DNA of 64,000 nucleotides from Neomegalonema sp. (GCF_028688855.1 NZ_JAQTXI010000014.1:39972-103971); one strand, 5' to 3'. Counted from the first letter of the stretch, positions 19,522 to 29,451 are shown. Notes: generated by a model from the sequence alone, not told the origin. Translations and numbers: made by a program.

Positions 19522-19804
19522 GTGCCTCTGACGTCCCTGTTGCTTGTCTGTTTGATCGCCGCCCTCCCGGAAGCCGGAAGGACAGGGCGACGGATGGTCA
19601 GATAGAACGGGAGCGCGGAATTCACGACGGAGTTTCGTCAGCTCGCGCGTTTGTGACCTTCCGTCAGAGGATTCGCCCGGCTCCCGGCATTCCCTTCCGG
19701 AAATTGCGCCGGATCGCCTCGACGGCTTGACCTCGACGCCCGAAATCTCCGAAATCCGGGATCGTCGCCGTCCGGTCTTCTCCGGGGGCGCGCCGGAGAT
19801 GGAC

Positions 19805-20251
19805 ATGACCAGATCGATCCATGTGCTGAACGGGCCGAACCTGAATCTGCTGGGCAAGCGTCAGCCCGAGATCTACGGCCACGAGACCCTCGCCGACGTC
19901 GAGCGCGATTGCGCCGCTCTGGCGCGGGAGCTGGGCCACGAGATCCGCTTCCTGCAATCCAACTGGGAAGGCCAGATCGTCGACTGGATCCATGAAGCCC
20001 GCGATCAGGCGTCGGGCGTGGTGATCAATCCGGCGGCGCTGACCCACACCTCGGTGGCGGTGCTCGACGCGCTCAACGCCTTCGAGGGGCCGGTGATCGA
20101 GGTGCACATCTCCAACGTCCACAAGCGCGAGTCCTTCCGGCATCATTCCTACGTCTCCCTGCGGGCCGACGGGGTGATCGCGGGCCTCGGGACCGAGGGC
20201 TACCGGCTGGCCATCCGCCGCATCGCCACGCTGCTCGCCGCCGCGCGCTGA
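19805..20251 (+). CDS. aroQ: type II 3-dehydroquinate dehydratase
   Basis: A 148-aa dodecameric-type dehydroquinase: the third step of the shikimate pathway. [17 protein letters not shown] carries the catalytic Arg19 and Tyr24, and [16 protein letters not shown] and [18 protein letters not shown] carry the active-site Asn and His. The end [14 protein letters not shown] is typical. The ATG at 19805 has GGAG 6 nt upstream and gives the family's normal length; another ATG lies 6 nt earlier. Confidence 0.95.
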   Translation: MTRSIHVLNGPNLNLLGKRQPEIYGHETLADVERDCAALARELGHEIRFLQSNWEGQIVDWIHEARDQASGVVINPAALTHTSVAVLDALNAFEGPVIEVHISNVHKRESFRHHSYVSLRADGVIAGLGTEGYRLAIRRIATLLAAAR

Positions 20252-20270
20252 GCCCCCGCCCGACGGGGAC

Positions 20271-20308
20271 TCCGAAAACCCCTTCAAACTTTCCGGATTG
20301 CGCTCTAT
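20271..20308. repeat. palindromic repeat, partial copy C
   Basis: A 38-nt match (about 30 identical) to the right three-quarters of copy A, ending in the same GGATTGCGCTCTAT. The left arm is degenerate or missing. It lies 20 bp after the aroQ stop. Confidence 0.5.
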
Positions 20309-20359
20309 AAGGGCCCCGCCTGCCGGAGCAGGCTGCATCTGCTGGTTGGGGAGGACGCC

Positions 20360-20566
20360 ATGACAAGCGACGCCCTCTTCCAATTGGGGATGGGCTCAGT
20401 CGGACTGGACGCCACCCAAACGGAAGACCTTGCGCGCCCGGGCCCCTTGCGGGGCATGCGGGGCGTCTTGCGTCCGCAAGATGCGGACGCCGCCTCCTGC
20501 GCCTTCTTGCGCGCTTCTGACGGCCAGAGGGGGAGCGGCGCGCGAGCGCCGATCAGAAGGCTGTAA
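20360..20566 (+). CDS. small ORF (68 aa) in the nspC leader, uncertain
   Basis: The SD GGGGAGG lies 5 nt before this ATG. The first 23 residues, beginning MTSDALFQLGMGSVGLDATQ, look like protein with a hydrophobic N-terminus. From about residue 24 on, the composition (Arg, Pro, Gly) looks like read-through of structured GC-rich DNA. It may be a leader peptide, or the 5' end of a gene whose rest was lost. I do not recognise it. Its 3' half covers the alternative hairpins, an arrangement known from translation-controlled attenuators. Confidence 0.35.
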   Translation: MTSDALFQLGMGSVGLDATQTEDLARPGPLRGMRGVLRPQDADAASCAFLRASDGQRGSGARAPIRRL

Positions 20567-20686
20567 TCTCCCCGCCGTCATCCTCCTGTGAGGAAGACCA
20601 CTTCTTATCGTCACGCCGGGACAGGAAGCCAGAGGCTCCGGTCCCGCGGATCCGGCTTTCCGGCCGTTTTCAACTCGGGGTTCCGC

Positions 20687-21799
20687 ATGTCCAAAGCTCT
20701 CGAACCGCGCACGCCTTATTATCTGATCGACAAGGCCAGGCTCCTGCGGAACATGGAGAAGATCGCCTTCGTCCGCGAGAAGTCCGGCGCCAGGGCTCTT
20801 CTGGCGCTGAAATGCTTCGCCACCTGGTCGGTCTTCGACCTGATGCGCGAACATATGGACGGGACCACCTCCTCCTCGCTCAACGAGGTGCGTCTGGGGC
20901 GTCAGCGGTTCGGCGGCGAGACCCACGCCTACAGCGTGGCCTGGGCGGATCACGAGATCGACGAGGCGGTGAGCTACGCCGACAAGATCATCTTCAACAC
21001 CATCGGCCAGCTGGAGCGCTTCGCCGGAAACGCGCAGGGGATCGCGCGGGGCTTGCGGCTGAATCCGGGCGTCAGCTCCTCGACCTTCGATCTGGCGGAT
21101 CCGGCGCGGCCCTTCAGCCGCCTCGGCGAATGGGACGCGGCTCAGGTCCTGCCGGTCATGGACCGGATCAGCGGCTTCATGATCCACAACAATTGCGAAA
21201 ACGCCGATTTCGGGCTCTTCGACCGGATGCTGACCCGCATCGAGGAGAAGTTCGGCGAGCTGCTCAAGCGCGCCGAATGGGTCAGCCTCGGGGGCGGGAT
21301 CCACTTCACCGGCGAGGGCTATCCTCTGGAGGCCTTCTGCGCGCGGCTGAAGCGCTTCTCCGAGAGCTACGGCGTTCAGGTCTATCTGGAGCCCGGCGAG
21401 GCCGCGATCACCCAGAGCGCCACCCTGGAGGTGACGGTCCTCGACACTTTGTATAACGGCAAGCATCTGGCCATGGTGGATTCCTCCATCGAGGCCCACA
21501 TGCTGGATCTGCTGATCTATCGCCAGGACGCGCAGATCGGCGACGGGACGGGCGATCATGAAGTCATGATCTGCGGCAAGTCCTGCCTCGCGGGCGACGT
21601 CTTCGGCGAGTTCCGCTTCCCCCATCCCCTGAAGCCGGGCGACCGGCTCTCGGTGCTGAACGCGGCGGGCTACACCATGGTCAAGAAGAACTGGTTCAAC
21701 GGCGTGGCCATGCCCTCCATCGCGATCCGCGAGCCGGACGGCTCGATCCGGCTGGTCCGCGAATTCGGCTATGCGGATTACGAATCCAGCCTGTCCTGA
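20687..21799 (+). CDS. nspC: carboxynorspermidine decarboxylase
   Basis: A 370-aa PLP-dependent alanine-racemase-fold decarboxylase that converts carboxyspermidine or carboxynorspermidine to the triamine. TPYYLIDKARLLRNMEKI opens the barrel, and ARALLALKCFATWSVFDLM carries the PLP Lys. GFMIHNNCENADF and WVSLGGGIHFTGEGY form the cofactor site, and ICGKSCLAGDVFGEF has the catalytic Cys region. The ATG at 20687 begins conserved sequence; its SD is poor, in line with leader control. The dehydrogenase follows after 30 bp. Confidence 0.92.
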   Translation: MSKALEPRTPYYLIDKARLLRNMEKIAFVREKSGARALLALKCFATWSVFDLMREHMDGTTSSSLNEVRLGRQRFGGETHAYSVAWADHEIDEAVSYADKIIFNTIGQLERFAGNAQGIARGLRLNPGVSSSTFDLADPARPFSRLGEWDAAQVLPVMDRISGFMIHNNCENADFGLFDRMLTRIEEKFGELLKRAEWVSLGGGIHFTGEGYPLEAFCARLKRFSESYGVQVYLEPGEAAITQSATLEVTVLDTLYNGKHLAMVDSSIEAHMLDLLIYRQDAQIGDGTGDHEVMICGKSCLAGDVFGEFRFPHPLKPGDRLSVLNAAGYTMVKKNWFNGVAMPSIAIREPDGSIRLVREFGYADYESSLS

Positions 21800-21829
21800 T
21801 TTCTCCAGCCTCAAGAGGTTCCCATCGGA

Positions 21830-23074
21830 ATGACGAAGAACGTGCTCATCATCGGCGCCGGCGGCGTGGCGCAGGTCGTCGCGCACAAATGCGCGCAGAA
21901 CAACGATCTGCTCGGCGACCTCCACATCGCTTCGCGCAGATTGTCGAAATGCGAAGCCATCATCGCCTCCGTTCATGAGAAACGGGCTTTGAAGACTGAA
22001 GGAAAGCTGGAGGCCCACCAGCTCGACGCCATGGACGTCGCCGCGACGGCGGCCCTGATCCGCAGGACCGGCGCGGGGATCGTGATCAACGTCGGGTCGT
22101 CCTTCCTGAACATGTCGGTGCTGTCGGCCTGCCTCGAGACGGGCGCGGCCTATCTCGACACGGCGATCCACGAGGATCCGGCCAAGATCTGCGAGGCGCC
22201 GCCCTGGTACGCGAATTACGAATGGAGGCGTCGCGAGGATTGCGAAAAGGCGGGCGTCACGGCGATTCTCGGCGCGGGCTTCGATCCGGGCGTGGTCAAC
22301 GCCTGGGCGAAGCTGGCCCACGACGAATATTTCGACCGCATCGACTCCATCGACATCGTGGACATCAACGCCGGATCGCACGGGCGCTATTTCGCGACCA
22401 ACTTCGATCCCGAGATCAATTTCCGCGAATTCACCGGACAGGTCTGGTCCTGGCAGGGAGGCGCCTGGACCTCGAACGCCATGTTCGAAGTGGGCGAGAC
22501 CTGGGATCTGCCGGTGGTCGGCCCGCAGAAGGCCTATCTCACGGGCCATGACGAGGTGCATTCGCTCTCGCAGATCCTCGGCGTGCCGAACGTGCGCTTC
22601 TGGATGGGATTCGGAGACCACTACATCAACGTGTTCACGGTGCTGAAGAACATCGGCCTTCTCTCGGAGAAGCCCGTGAAGACCGCCGAAGGCCTGGAGG
22701 TGGTCCCGCTGAAGCTGGTGAAGGCGGTTCTGCCCGATCCGGGTTCGCTCGCGCCGGACTACGTCGGCAAGACCTGCATCGGCGACGTGGTGAAGGGCGT
22801 CAAGGACGGCCGCGACCGCGAGATCCTCCTCTACAACGTCGCCGACCACAAGGAGGCCTTCGAGGAGGTGGGCAGTCAGGGCATCTCCTATACGGCCGGA
22901 GTCCCGGCCGTGGCGGCGGCCCTGCTGATCGCCTCGGGCGAATGGGACGTCAAGAGGATGGCCAACATCGAGGAATTGCCGCCCCGGCCCTTCCTGGCGC
23001 TGCTCGACCGGCTCGGCCTGCCCACCCGCATCCGCGACGAGCAGGGCGACCGCCTTCTGAACGCGGCCTCCTGA
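21830..23074 (+). CDS. carboxynorspermidine (carboxyspermidine) dehydrogenase
   Basis: A 414-aa saccharopine-dehydrogenase-like oxidoreductase that condenses putrescine or diaminopropane with aspartate semialdehyde using NADPH, the step before NspC. The Rossmann motif LIIGAGGVAQVVAHKCAQN opens the protein. AYLDTAIHEDPAKICEAPPWYANYEW and GAGFDPGVVNAWAKLA match the family, and the C-terminal half carries the dimer and substrate region. With nspC it makes the alternative, SpeE-independent spermidine route. No speD or speE gene is in the window. Confidence 0.9.
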   Translation: MTKNVLIIGAGGVAQVVAHKCAQNNDLLGDLHIASRRLSKCEAIIASVHEKRALKTEGKLEAHQLDAMDVAATAALIRRTGAGIVINVGSSFLNMSVLSACLETGAAYLDTAIHEDPAKICEAPPWYANYEWRRREDCEKAGVTAILGAGFDPGVVNAWAKLAHDEYFDRIDSIDIVDINAGSHGRYFATNFDPEINFREFTGQVWSWQGGAWTSNAMFEVGETWDLPVVGPQKAYLTGHDEVHSLSQILGVPNVRFWMGFGDHYINVFTVLKNIGLLSEKPVKTAEGLEVVPLKLVKAVLPDPGSLAPDYVGKTCIGDVVKGVKDGRDREILLYNVADHKEAFEEVGSQGISYTAGVPAVAAALLIASGEWDVKRMANIEELPPRPFLALLDRLGLPTRIRDEQGDRLLNAAS

Positions 23075-23183
23075 ATCCCGGCGCCTGACGCCCACGGAAG
23101 CGTGATCCGCCGCGGCGGCTTCGCGCTTCCTTCGGCCTGCGCGCGGCTCCAGAATGGAGGCCCTCGAACAGGAGAGACGACGA

Positions 23184-23669
23184 ATGCGGAGATTCTGGAC
23201 TGGCGCGATTCTGGCGCTGAGCCTGCTTCCGGCGACCGCCAGGGCGCAAGAGGCCGTGGTGGGCGCGCCCGACGCCGAGGCTCTGTTCACGAGCCCCGAC
23301 CCCCAGCTGCACGCCAACAAGCAGCTGGTCTACAAGATCATCCGCGATCTTCTGGAGGCCGGGCGCTGGGATCTGGCCGATCAATATCTGACGGAGCGTT
23401 ATCTCCAGCATAACCCGAACGCCGCTTCGGGACGCGCGGGGGTGATCCACTTCTTCACCGAAGTCCTCAAGGTGGAGCCCAAGCCCATTCCCGAGAAGAT
23501 CCCGCCCCGGGTCGTCTTCGTGACGGCGGAAGGCGACCTCGTGACGGTGGGCTTCGTCCACGAGCAGACGGACTCCAGGGGCGAGGCCTACACCACCACC
23601 TGGTACGACACCTGGCGCATCCTCGACGGCAAGGCCGACGAGCATTGGGATTCCGCCCTGAGGCCCTGA
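23184..23669 (+). CDS. secreted SnoaL-like (NTF2-fold) protein
   Basis: A 161-aa protein with a Sec signal peptide (MRRFWTGAILALSLLPATARA, about 21 residues). The mature part has NTF2/SnoaL-like features: NKQLVYKIIRDLLEAGRWDLADQYLTERYLQHNP, GVIHFFTEVL, a central strand VFVTAEGDLVTVGFVH and WYDTWRILDGKADEHWDSA. Such proteins are annotated as SnoaL-like polyketide-cyclase relatives. The physiological substrate is unknown. The ATG at 23184 has GGAG 9 nt upstream. It is convergent with the Lrp gene. Confidence 0.82.
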   Translation: MRRFWTGAILALSLLPATARAQEAVVGAPDAEALFTSPDPQLHANKQLVYKIIRDLLEAGRWDLADQYLTERYLQHNPNAASGRAGVIHFFTEVLKVEPKPIPEKIPPRVVFVTAEGDLVTVGFVHEQTDSRGEAYTTTWYDTWRILDGKADEHWDSALRP

Positions 23670-23682
23670 TCAGCGCGAATCT

Positions 23683-24162
23683 TCAGCCGCGCCCCCCTCC
23701 GGAGCGGGCGCGGCTCCTTGTGGCGAGGGCGTTGCGGATGGCGAAGCTCGACTGGATCCGCGACACCCCCGGCATGGCGGCGAGAATCTCCGTATGGACG
23801 CGCTCGAAGGCGGCGGCGTCCGGAACCTCCACCTTGAGGAAGTAATCCGCCGCGCCGGTCATGAGATAGCATTCCCGGATCTCGGGATGCCTGCGCGCCG
23901 CCGCCTCGAAGCGCGAGAGGCAATCCTCCGTCTGACGCTCCAGGGTGATGTAGACCATCACCGTGATGACCGCCTCGGGCGCGGAGGGCGCCAGGATGGC
24001 GGCGTAGCCCCGGATCACGCCGCTTTCCTCCAGCCGCCGCACCCGGCGCAGGCAGGCCGAAGCCGAGAGCCCCGCCTCCGCCGCGAGGGCGGCGTTGCTC
24101 ATGCGGGCGTTGAGGCGCAGCAGCCGGAGAATCTCGTGGTCCTGGGCGTCGAGGCCGATCAT
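23683..24162 (-). CDS. Lrp/AsnC-family regulator of the alr-dadA genes
   Basis: A 159-aa Lrp-type regulator. The N-terminal helix-turn-helix (LDAQDHEILRLLRLNARMSNAALAAEAGLSASACLRRVRRLEESGVI) is followed by the RAM effector domain with HPEIRECYLMTGAADYFLKV, which binds amino acids. It is divergent from alr-dadA with 148 bp between, the common arrangement for a DadR/BkdR-like regulator of D-alanine or L-alanine catabolism. The C-terminus is basic (RSRARSGGGRG), as in some relatives. The ATG at 24162 starts the conserved part. Confidence 0.9.
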   Translation of the reverse strand: MIGLDAQDHEILRLLRLNARMSNAALAAEAGLSASACLRRVRRLEESGVIRGYAAILAPSAPEAVITVMVYITLERQTEDCLSRFEAAARRHPEIRECYLMTGAADYFLKVEVPDAAAFERVHTEILAAMPGVSRIQSSFAIRNALATRSRARSGGGRG

Positions 24163-24310
24163 GGAGGAATCCGTCCTTTGGCCTCTGGAAATTGCGCCTT
24201 TCCGGATAGATCGGCGATTTCCGGCGCGATCAGCGGGGATATTGCGCGATCCTTGCGCTAAGCTCAAGGCGTGTTCTGATTCCGTAAACGGGCCTTGTCC
24301 CCGGGTGATC
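24163..24310. promoter_or_regulatory. divergent control region with TTGCGC repeats
   Basis: TTGCGC occurs at 24192, 24242 and 24253; the last two are 11 bp apart, one helical turn. The first lies inside GGAAA-N7-TTTCC, an inverted repeat. This phased pattern suits an Lrp-type regulator that wraps DNA. I see no clear -35/-10 pair. Confidence 0.4.
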
Positions 24311-25432
24311 ATGTCGCAAGAAGCCTTTCAGAATCCCGCGCGCGAAACCGCAGGCGGCCTGCTGCGGATCGATCTCGGCGCGCTGGCGCGCAACTGGCGC
24401 GCGGTCGGGGCCCGGACCTCCGGCGCGGTGGGCGCGGTGGTCAAGGCCGACGCCTACGGGCTGGGCGCCGGACCGGTCTGCGCCGCGCTCCACGGCGCCG
24501 GATGCCGCGATTTCTTCGTGGCCCATCTCGTCGAGGCGCAGCGTCTGCGGCCCTCCCTGCCTGCGGATTCCCGGCTGATCCTGCTGAACGGAATCCCGCC
24601 CGGCGGAGAAGCCGCCTGCCGCGCGGCCGGGACGATTCCGGCGCTCAACTCCCTGGAGCAGGTCGCGGCCTGGTCCGCCGAGGCGCAAAGCCGCGGCGAG
24701 GAGCTCGAAGCCTTCCTGCAACTCGACACGGGCATGTCGCGGCTGGGGATCTCCGGCGAGGAGGCCGCGCTTCTGGTCCGCGAGCCGGAGCGGCTGAAGG
24801 GCCTGCGGCTGCTGCGGATCATGAGCCATCTGGCCTGTTCGGACGAGCCGGAGAATCCCCAGAACGCGCGCCAGCTGGCCGAGATGCGGCGTCTGGCGGC
24901 GCTTTTCCCCGAGGTTCCGGTCTCCTTCGCCAATTCGGGCGGGATCCTGCTCGGGCCGGAGTGGCATGGGTCTCTGACGCGCCCGGGTCTGGCGCTCTAC
25001 GGGGGGCGCACGACGCCCGACCGCGAGATCCCCGTGGAGCCCGTCGTCAGGCTGGATCTGCGCGTGATCCAGATCCGGACGGTTCAGGCGGGGGCTCGGG
25101 TGGGCTATGGCGGCGTCTTCGTCGCGCCCGGCGAGACGCGGCTTGCGGTGCTCTCGGCCGGATACGCCGACGGGCTGCCGCGCAGTCTGGAGGGACGGGG
25201 CGCGGTCTGGTTCGCGGGACGGCGCCTGCCTCTGGCGGGTCGGGTCTCCATGGACAGCCTGATCGTCGACGCCTCGGCTCTGCCGCCCGGAGCCCTGAAG
25301 CCGGGCGATCTCGTCGAGATGATCGGCCCCAACCAGACTCTGGAGGAGGTCGCGGCGGCGGCCGGAACCATCAATTATGAAATCCTCACCGGCCTTGGCG
25401 GCCGGTTCCATCGGGACTACGCTTCGGGCTGA
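24311..25432 (+). CDS. alr: alanine racemase (catabolic type)
   Basis: A 373-aa PLP enzyme interconverting L- and D-alanine. Lys45 in [13 protein letters not shown] binds PLP and the second catalytic base Tyr lies in [22 protein letters not shown], the [10 protein letters not shown] segment, NSGGILLG and [10 protein letters not shown] are conserved. The ATG at 24311 follows a GTG 6 nt earlier that could also serve. Placement next to dadA and an Lrp-type gene suggests the catabolic (DadX-like) role: supply D-Ala for oxidation. Confidence 0.93.
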   Translation: MSQEAFQNPARETAGGLLRIDLGALARNWRAVGARTSGAVGAVVKADAYGLGAGPVCAALHGAGCRDFFVAHLVEAQRLRPSLPADSRLILLNGIPPGGEAACRAAGTIPALNSLEQVAAWSAEAQSRGEELEAFLQLDTGMSRLGISGEEAALLVREPERLKGLRLLRIMSHLACSDEPENPQNARQLAEMRRLAALFPEVPVSFANSGGILLGPEWHGSLTRPGLALYGGRTTPDREIPVEPVVRLDLRVIQIRTVQAGARVGYGGVFVAPGETRLAVLSAGYADGLPRSLEGRGAVWFAGRRLPLAGRVSMDSLIVDASALPPGALKPGDLVEMIGPNQTLEEVAAAAGTINYEILTGLGGRFHRDYASG

Positions 25433-25458
25433 AGCTGAACGGATCTTCAGGTGAGCTT

Positions 25459-26712
25459 ATGAAAATCGTGATTCTGGGCGCCGGAGTGATCGGCGTCGCC
25501 TCGGCTTGGCATCTCGTCAAGGCCGGACATGAGGTGGTCGTTCTGGAGCGTCAGGAGGGCCCCGCCCTCGAGACCAGCTTCGCCAACGCAGGCGAGATCT
25601 CGCCGGGCTATTCCTCGCCCTGGGCGGCGCCGGGCGTGCCGCTGAAGGCGCTGAAATGGCTGTTCATGAAACATGCGCCGCTGATCATCCGGCCTTCGGC
25701 GGTTCCGGGCGCGGCGGCCTGGATGCTCGCCATGCTGCGCGAATGCACGGCGGGGCGCTATGCGGTGAACAAGGAACGCATGGTGCGTCTGGCGGAATAT
25801 AGCCGCGATCAGCTCGTCGCGCTGCGCGAAGAGACCGGCATCAGCTACGACCACCGCACGCAAGGCACCTTGCAGGTCTTCCGCACGCAAAAGCAGTTCG
25901 ACGGAATCGGCAAGGACGTCGAGGTGCTGAAGGCGGGCGGCGTGCCCTTCGAGATCCTCGACCGGGCGGGCTGCGTCGCCGCCGAGCCGGGGCTGGCCTT
26001 TTCGCAAGACCAGATCGTCGGGGGGCTGCGTCTGCCGCATGACGAGACCGGAGACTGCTTCCTCTTCACCAACGCCCTGAGCAGGCTCTGCGAAGAGAAG
26101 GGCGTGGTCTTCCGCTACGGCGTGAAGATCGAGGGCCTGAAGCAGGCGGGGGACCGCGTCTCCGCCGTGACGACCGATCAGGGCGAGGTCTCGGGCGACG
26201 TCTTCGTGGCGGCTCTGGGCAGCTATACGCCCGCCCTGCTGAAGCCTCTGGGGCTCAAGGCGCCGATCTACCCGCTCAAGGGCTATTCGATCACGATCCC
26301 CATCAAGGAGGAGGCGCGGGCGCCGGTCTCCACGGTGCTGGACGAAACCTACAAGGTGGCGGTGACGCGCCTGGGCTCGCGGATCCGGGTGGGCGGCATG
26401 GCCGAGATCGCGGGCTTCAGCCATGATCTGCCGGCCGCGCGCCGCGCCACGCTGGAGCTGACGGTCGAGAGCCTCTTCGGCGGCGCCGGAGACCAGACCC
26501 AAGCCAGGTTCTGGACGGGCCTGCGCCCCATGACTCCCGACAGCACGCCGATCCTCGGTCCGACGCGCCTGCCGAACCTCTATCTGAACTCCGGCCACGG
26601 GACTCTCGGCTGGACCATGGCCTGCGGATCGGGGCGGGCTCTGGCCGATCTGATCTCCGGCCGCAAGCCGGAGATCGAGACGGCGGATCTGGCGCTCTCG
26701 CGCTACGCCTGA
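25459..26712 (+). CDS. dadA: D-amino acid dehydrogenase small subunit
   Basis: A 417-aa FAD-dependent membrane-associated dehydrogenase that oxidises D-alanine to pyruvate and ammonia. [19 protein letters not shown] is the FAD Rossmann motif. [29 protein letters not shown] is a DadA signature, and the C-terminal [39 protein letters not shown] closes the FAD site. It lies 26 bp after alr. Its stop overlaps the convergent 862-aa gene by 10 bp, leaving no room for a normal terminator. Confidence 0.94.
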   Translation: MKIVILGAGVIGVASAWHLVKAGHEVVVLERQEGPALETSFANAGEISPGYSSPWAAPGVPLKALKWLFMKHAPLIIRPSAVPGAAAWMLAMLRECTAGRYAVNKERMVRLAEYSRDQLVALREETGISYDHRTQGTLQVFRTQKQFDGIGKDVEVLKAGGVPFEILDRAGCVAAEPGLAFSQDQIVGGLRLPHDETGDCFLFTNALSRLCEEKGVVFRYGVKIEGLKQAGDRVSAVTTDQGEVSGDVFVAALGSYTPALLKPLGLKAPIYPLKGYSITIPIKEEARAPVSTVLDETYKVAVTRLGSRIRVGGMAEIAGFSHDLPAARRATLELTVESLFGGAGDQTQARFWTGLRPMTPDSTPILGPTRLPNLYLNSGHGTLGWTMACGSGRALADLISGRKPEIETADLALSRYA

Positions 26713-29291
26713 GGCGGGGTTCCGGCCGTGTTCATGCGGGCGAGGAGCTTGCCGACGTCCGCATTGAACTGGTCGAAATTCCCGATCCGCGACTGATAAT
26801 GGTCGCGCAGGCCGGGGACGTCGCGCACGAAGACCTGGTCGAAGCTGGTCAGGCTGTCGTCGCCGTCGAGCGCGCGCTGGACGTAGGAATCGAAGGCCTG
26901 ATTGCGCGCCGCCGGATCGCCCGGCAGCTTCGAGACCGTATGGCCCCAGAGGATCAGATCGGCCAGTTCATTGCGGTTGAAGCCGTAGTTCTGCGCCAGA
27001 GCGTCATAGGACTCGAGCTTCACGCCGGGATTCTTGAAGTCGAAGGTCTGGCGCACGTCCTGCATGAGGTTCTGGCTCGGAGAGGCGAGATCCGGCTTGA
27101 AGGCCGACTGCGCTGCGAGGAAGGGGCATTTCCCCGGATCTCCGCCCGGCTTGGGGCCATGGGGCGCCGTCACGCCGTTCATGGACGGGGCGCCCGCCGG
27201 AGAGCCCGCCCCTGAAGCGCCTGAAATCCCCGCAGGCGCGGGATTGGCGGCGGCCTGGGTCTGCTGGTTCGTGGCGACGCTCCGCAAGGCCGAGCCGTTC
27301 AGGGCGCCGTCGTCCCTGAGGTCCATCTGCCCCCATTTCTTGACGTATTCGAGGTTGCGGCGGAAGTCGTCGTTGCCGCTGCCCACCGGATTGAGCAGCG
27401 TGCGCAGGGTCACGTCTCCGTCGACCTTGCCGTCGAGCACGTCATGGCCGAAGAGCCGCAGGCCGACGTTGCCGAACTCCGTCGGCTTGCCTGCGGAATC
27501 CACGAGCGGCAGATCGTCGGGCAGGGCGGTGTCGAACATCCCCGGCAGACGGCGCGGATCGTTCAGCTCCAGATCGGCGTGAGGCCCTTGCCGCATGTAG
27601 GCGTAGGGGACGTTGACGGGCAGGGCGTCGCGGATGCGCTTGACGCTCCCTTCCATGCCGACCTCCTTCAGCATGTTCTTCGCGCTGAGGGATTCGTCCC
27701 ATTCCTCGGCCACGGCGCGCAGGTTGTTGGCGAGGACCTCGTTGTTCGGGGCCTCCTCCATCACGCGGTCGAAGACCGAACGTCCGTCGGCGCCGGGCCG
27801 CCGCAGAGGCGTCATGATCCCGCGGAAGAAATCCACGCCGTCCTGTGCCTTGGGGAATTGCTGGGCGCTGGTGATGGTCAGAGCCGTTCCGGCGCCGCTG
27901 GAGAGCGCGCCTTTCACCAGAGCCGCCGCCGTGGCGTCTCCGCCGGGCGCGGCGCGCAGGCCGTCGATGAAGCCTCCGAAGGCCGAGCCGCCCTCTTTCG
28001 AGAAGATCTGATCGAAGGCCGTGGCCGCGATCTTGCCCGCGCCCTCCCGCCCGAAGAGGCCCCCGAGCGCCGCCACGCCCGGACCCGCCAGCAGGGAGAT
28101 CGCCGAAGTCGTTCCGAGCGACGCCAGACGGCCCAGAGGGCCGCCGTCGCCGGGCGCGTTGCGATAGGCGCGGGTGTGGGAGGTGGTTCCGGAATACTCC
28201 GGCCCGGTGGGAGCGGAGCTGTTGGCCGGAGACAGGCCGCCGCGCGTCGTCGGCGCCGTGGAGGCCGCGTCCTTTCCGGCCTCCGGACGCCGGGCGAGGC
28301 CTGGATCGCCCATGATGTCGGCGGCGTGCTCGGGGAAGGCGCGGGCGTAGGCGTTCGCGCGGTCGGCGCCGGGGGCGTAGACCTTGTTCATGTTGTCGGC
28401 GTCGAGCCCGAAGCGGTAGTCCAGCGTGTCGGCGACCTTGGTCGCGACGCCGGATCCGTCCTCCTGGTCGAGGATGTCGTAGTAATATTCGGCGTACCAT
28501 TTGGCGGCGTCTTCCCGCGAGAGGGCGCTCTTGCCCACGCTGGCGAGGAATTCGCGGCCCGCCGGATTGGCGTCCCAGGTGTCGACCACGAGCTGCTTGT
28601 AGAACTCGGGTCCGGTTCCGCCGTCGGTGCGGTTCTTGAGATTGCCGAGGAAGGCCGTGGAATAGAGGTTCATGCCCGCGTTTTCGGCGAGCAGCCCGTC
28701 GAGGACGCCCTTCCAGCCCGGACCGCCGAGCTTCATCTCCTCCAGAGCCGGAGAAGCCAGAGCCGCGCCGCCCTTCTCGGAGGAGATCGTGTTGAGGCTT
28801 TGGCCGACGATGTCCGAAACGTTCTTCTCGCCGATGAGCGCGCCGCCCACGCCCGCTCCGAGCCCGAGCCCCGTCAGGCCGAGGCGCATGGCTCCGCTGA
28901 ACAGCGGGCTGGAGAGCAGCGTGGCGGTCATGTCGGTGAGGGGCTTCTGCAGCCCGAAGAAGTTCAGCGTGTTCCCGATCACGCCGGTGACGCCGCCGAC
29001 GATCCCCGTGGCCGCCCCCGCCAGAGCCGTGATCGGATTGGGCGGGGCGTCGTTGGGCGTGGCTATGGCGTCGAGCCGGCCGCCCAGGATCGAGGCGCGC
29101 GAATCCGCGGCGTGGCTTTGAGGCAAGGGCCTGTGCGGCGCGGGAATGGAGGCGCGGGTTTTGGCCTCCGCCTCCTCGGTCCTCGGCGCATAGGGCGCCG
29201 AGGGCGTTTGATAGCTGAAGCCGGGCGCGACGAAAGGTCCGCTGGGAACGCCGCCTTGATACGCCGAGCCGCCAGAGACTCCGGACGCCAT
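26703..29291 (-). CDS. 862-aa protein of unknown function with probable internal duplication
   Basis: I do not recognise this protein. It has no signal peptide. Residues 1-85 are low-complexity Pro/Ser/Ala, opening [16 protein letters not shown] long Gly/Ala hydrophobic stretch (about 90-155) follows, then a globular region. A second hydrophobic Gly/Ala stretch (about 395-430) is again followed by a globular region. The two halves align by eye: [35 protein letters not shown] against [33 protein letters not shown]. Acidic loops [11 protein letters not shown] and [10 protein letters not shown] are faintly EF-hand-like. [10 protein letters not shown] holds a lone Cys in the C-terminal part. SD AAGGAG precedes the ATG. 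It is second in a pair with the 453-aa gene. Confidence 0.75.
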   Translation of the reverse strand: MASGVSGGSAYQGGVPSGPFVAPGFSYQTPSAPYAPRTEEAEAKTRASIPAPHRPLPQSHAADSRASILGGRLDAIATPNDAPPNPITALAGAATGIVGGVTGVIGNTLNFFGLQKPLTDMTATLLSSPLFSGAMRLGLTGLGLGAGVGGALIGEKNVSDIVGQSLNTISSEKGGAALASPALEEMKLGGPGWKGVLDGLLAENAGMNLYSTAFLGNLKNRTDGGTGPEFYKQLVVDTWDANPAGREFLASVGKSALSREDAAKWYAEYYYDILDQEDGSGVATKVADTLDYRFGLDADNMNKVYAPGADRANAYARAFPEHAADIMGDPGLARRPEAGKDAASTAPTTRGGLSPANSSAPTGPEYSGTTSHTRAYRNAPGDGGPLGRLASLGTTSAISLLAGPGVAALGGLFGREGAGKIAATAFDQIFSKEGGSAFGGFIDGLRAAPGGDATAAALVKGALSSGAGTALTITSAQQFPKAQDGVDFFRGIMTPLRRPGADGRSVFDRVMEEAPNNEVLANNLRAVAEEWDESLSAKNMLKEVGMEGSVKRIRDALPVNVPYAYMRQGPHADLELNDPRRLPGMFDTALPDDLPLVDSAGKPTEFGNVGLRLFGHDVLDGKVDGDVTLRTLLNPVGSGNDDFRRNLEYVKKWGQMDLRDDGALNGSALRSVATNQQTQAAANPAPAGISGASGAGSPAGAPSMNGVTAPHGPKPGGDPGKCPFLAAQSAFKPDLASPSQNLMQDVRQTFDFKNPGVKLESYDALAQNYGFNRNELADLILWGHTVSKLPGDPAARNQAFDSYVQRALDGDDSLTSFDQVFVRDVPGLRDHYQSRIGNFDQFNADVGKLLARMNTAGTPPQA

Positions 29292-29338
29292 GATCCAGAC
29301 TCCTTGATCTTGATTGGGTGGACGGGAAACGGAAAAGG

Positions 29339-29360
29339 CGACGCGCCCGACGGCGCGTCG
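29339..29360 (-). terminator. hairpin between the two unknown genes
   Basis: A perfect 9-bp stem (29339-29347 with 29352-29360) with a 4-nt loop. On the minus strand it is followed by CCTTTTCCGTTTCCC, a broken T run. It lies in the 160-bp gap between the 453-aa gene and the 862-aa gene, so it could end or attenuate the first transcript. Confidence 0.5.
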
Positions 29361-29451
29361 TGTTCTCGTGAACCGCCCGGGACGGCGGCGGATCCGGAGC
29401 GGCGACGCGGAGGCCGCCCCGGACCCGGAGGTCCCGGAACCGGAAGCCGGA

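Larger units (their letters stand above)
20252..20686 (+). other. structured 435-bp leader region ahead of the polyamine genes
   Basis: After a short partial repeat copy (20271-20308) comes a small ORF (20360-20566). Three hairpins follow: GCGTCCGC-AAGAT-GCGGACGC (20470-20490), the mutually exclusive TCTTGC-GTCC-GCAAGA (20466-20481), and CGGCGC-GCGA-GCGCCG (20536-20551) lying between GGGGAG and CTCCCC. The nspC ATG is at 20687. This dense alternative structure suggests regulation at RNA level. Confidence 0.5.

Noticed and set aside
20396..23320. 974-codon open reading frame on the minus strand opposite the polyamine genes
   Set aside because: It is antisense to two well-conserved enzymes and its translation is rich in Arg, His, Gly and Asp in the pattern expected of a GC-rich shadow frame.
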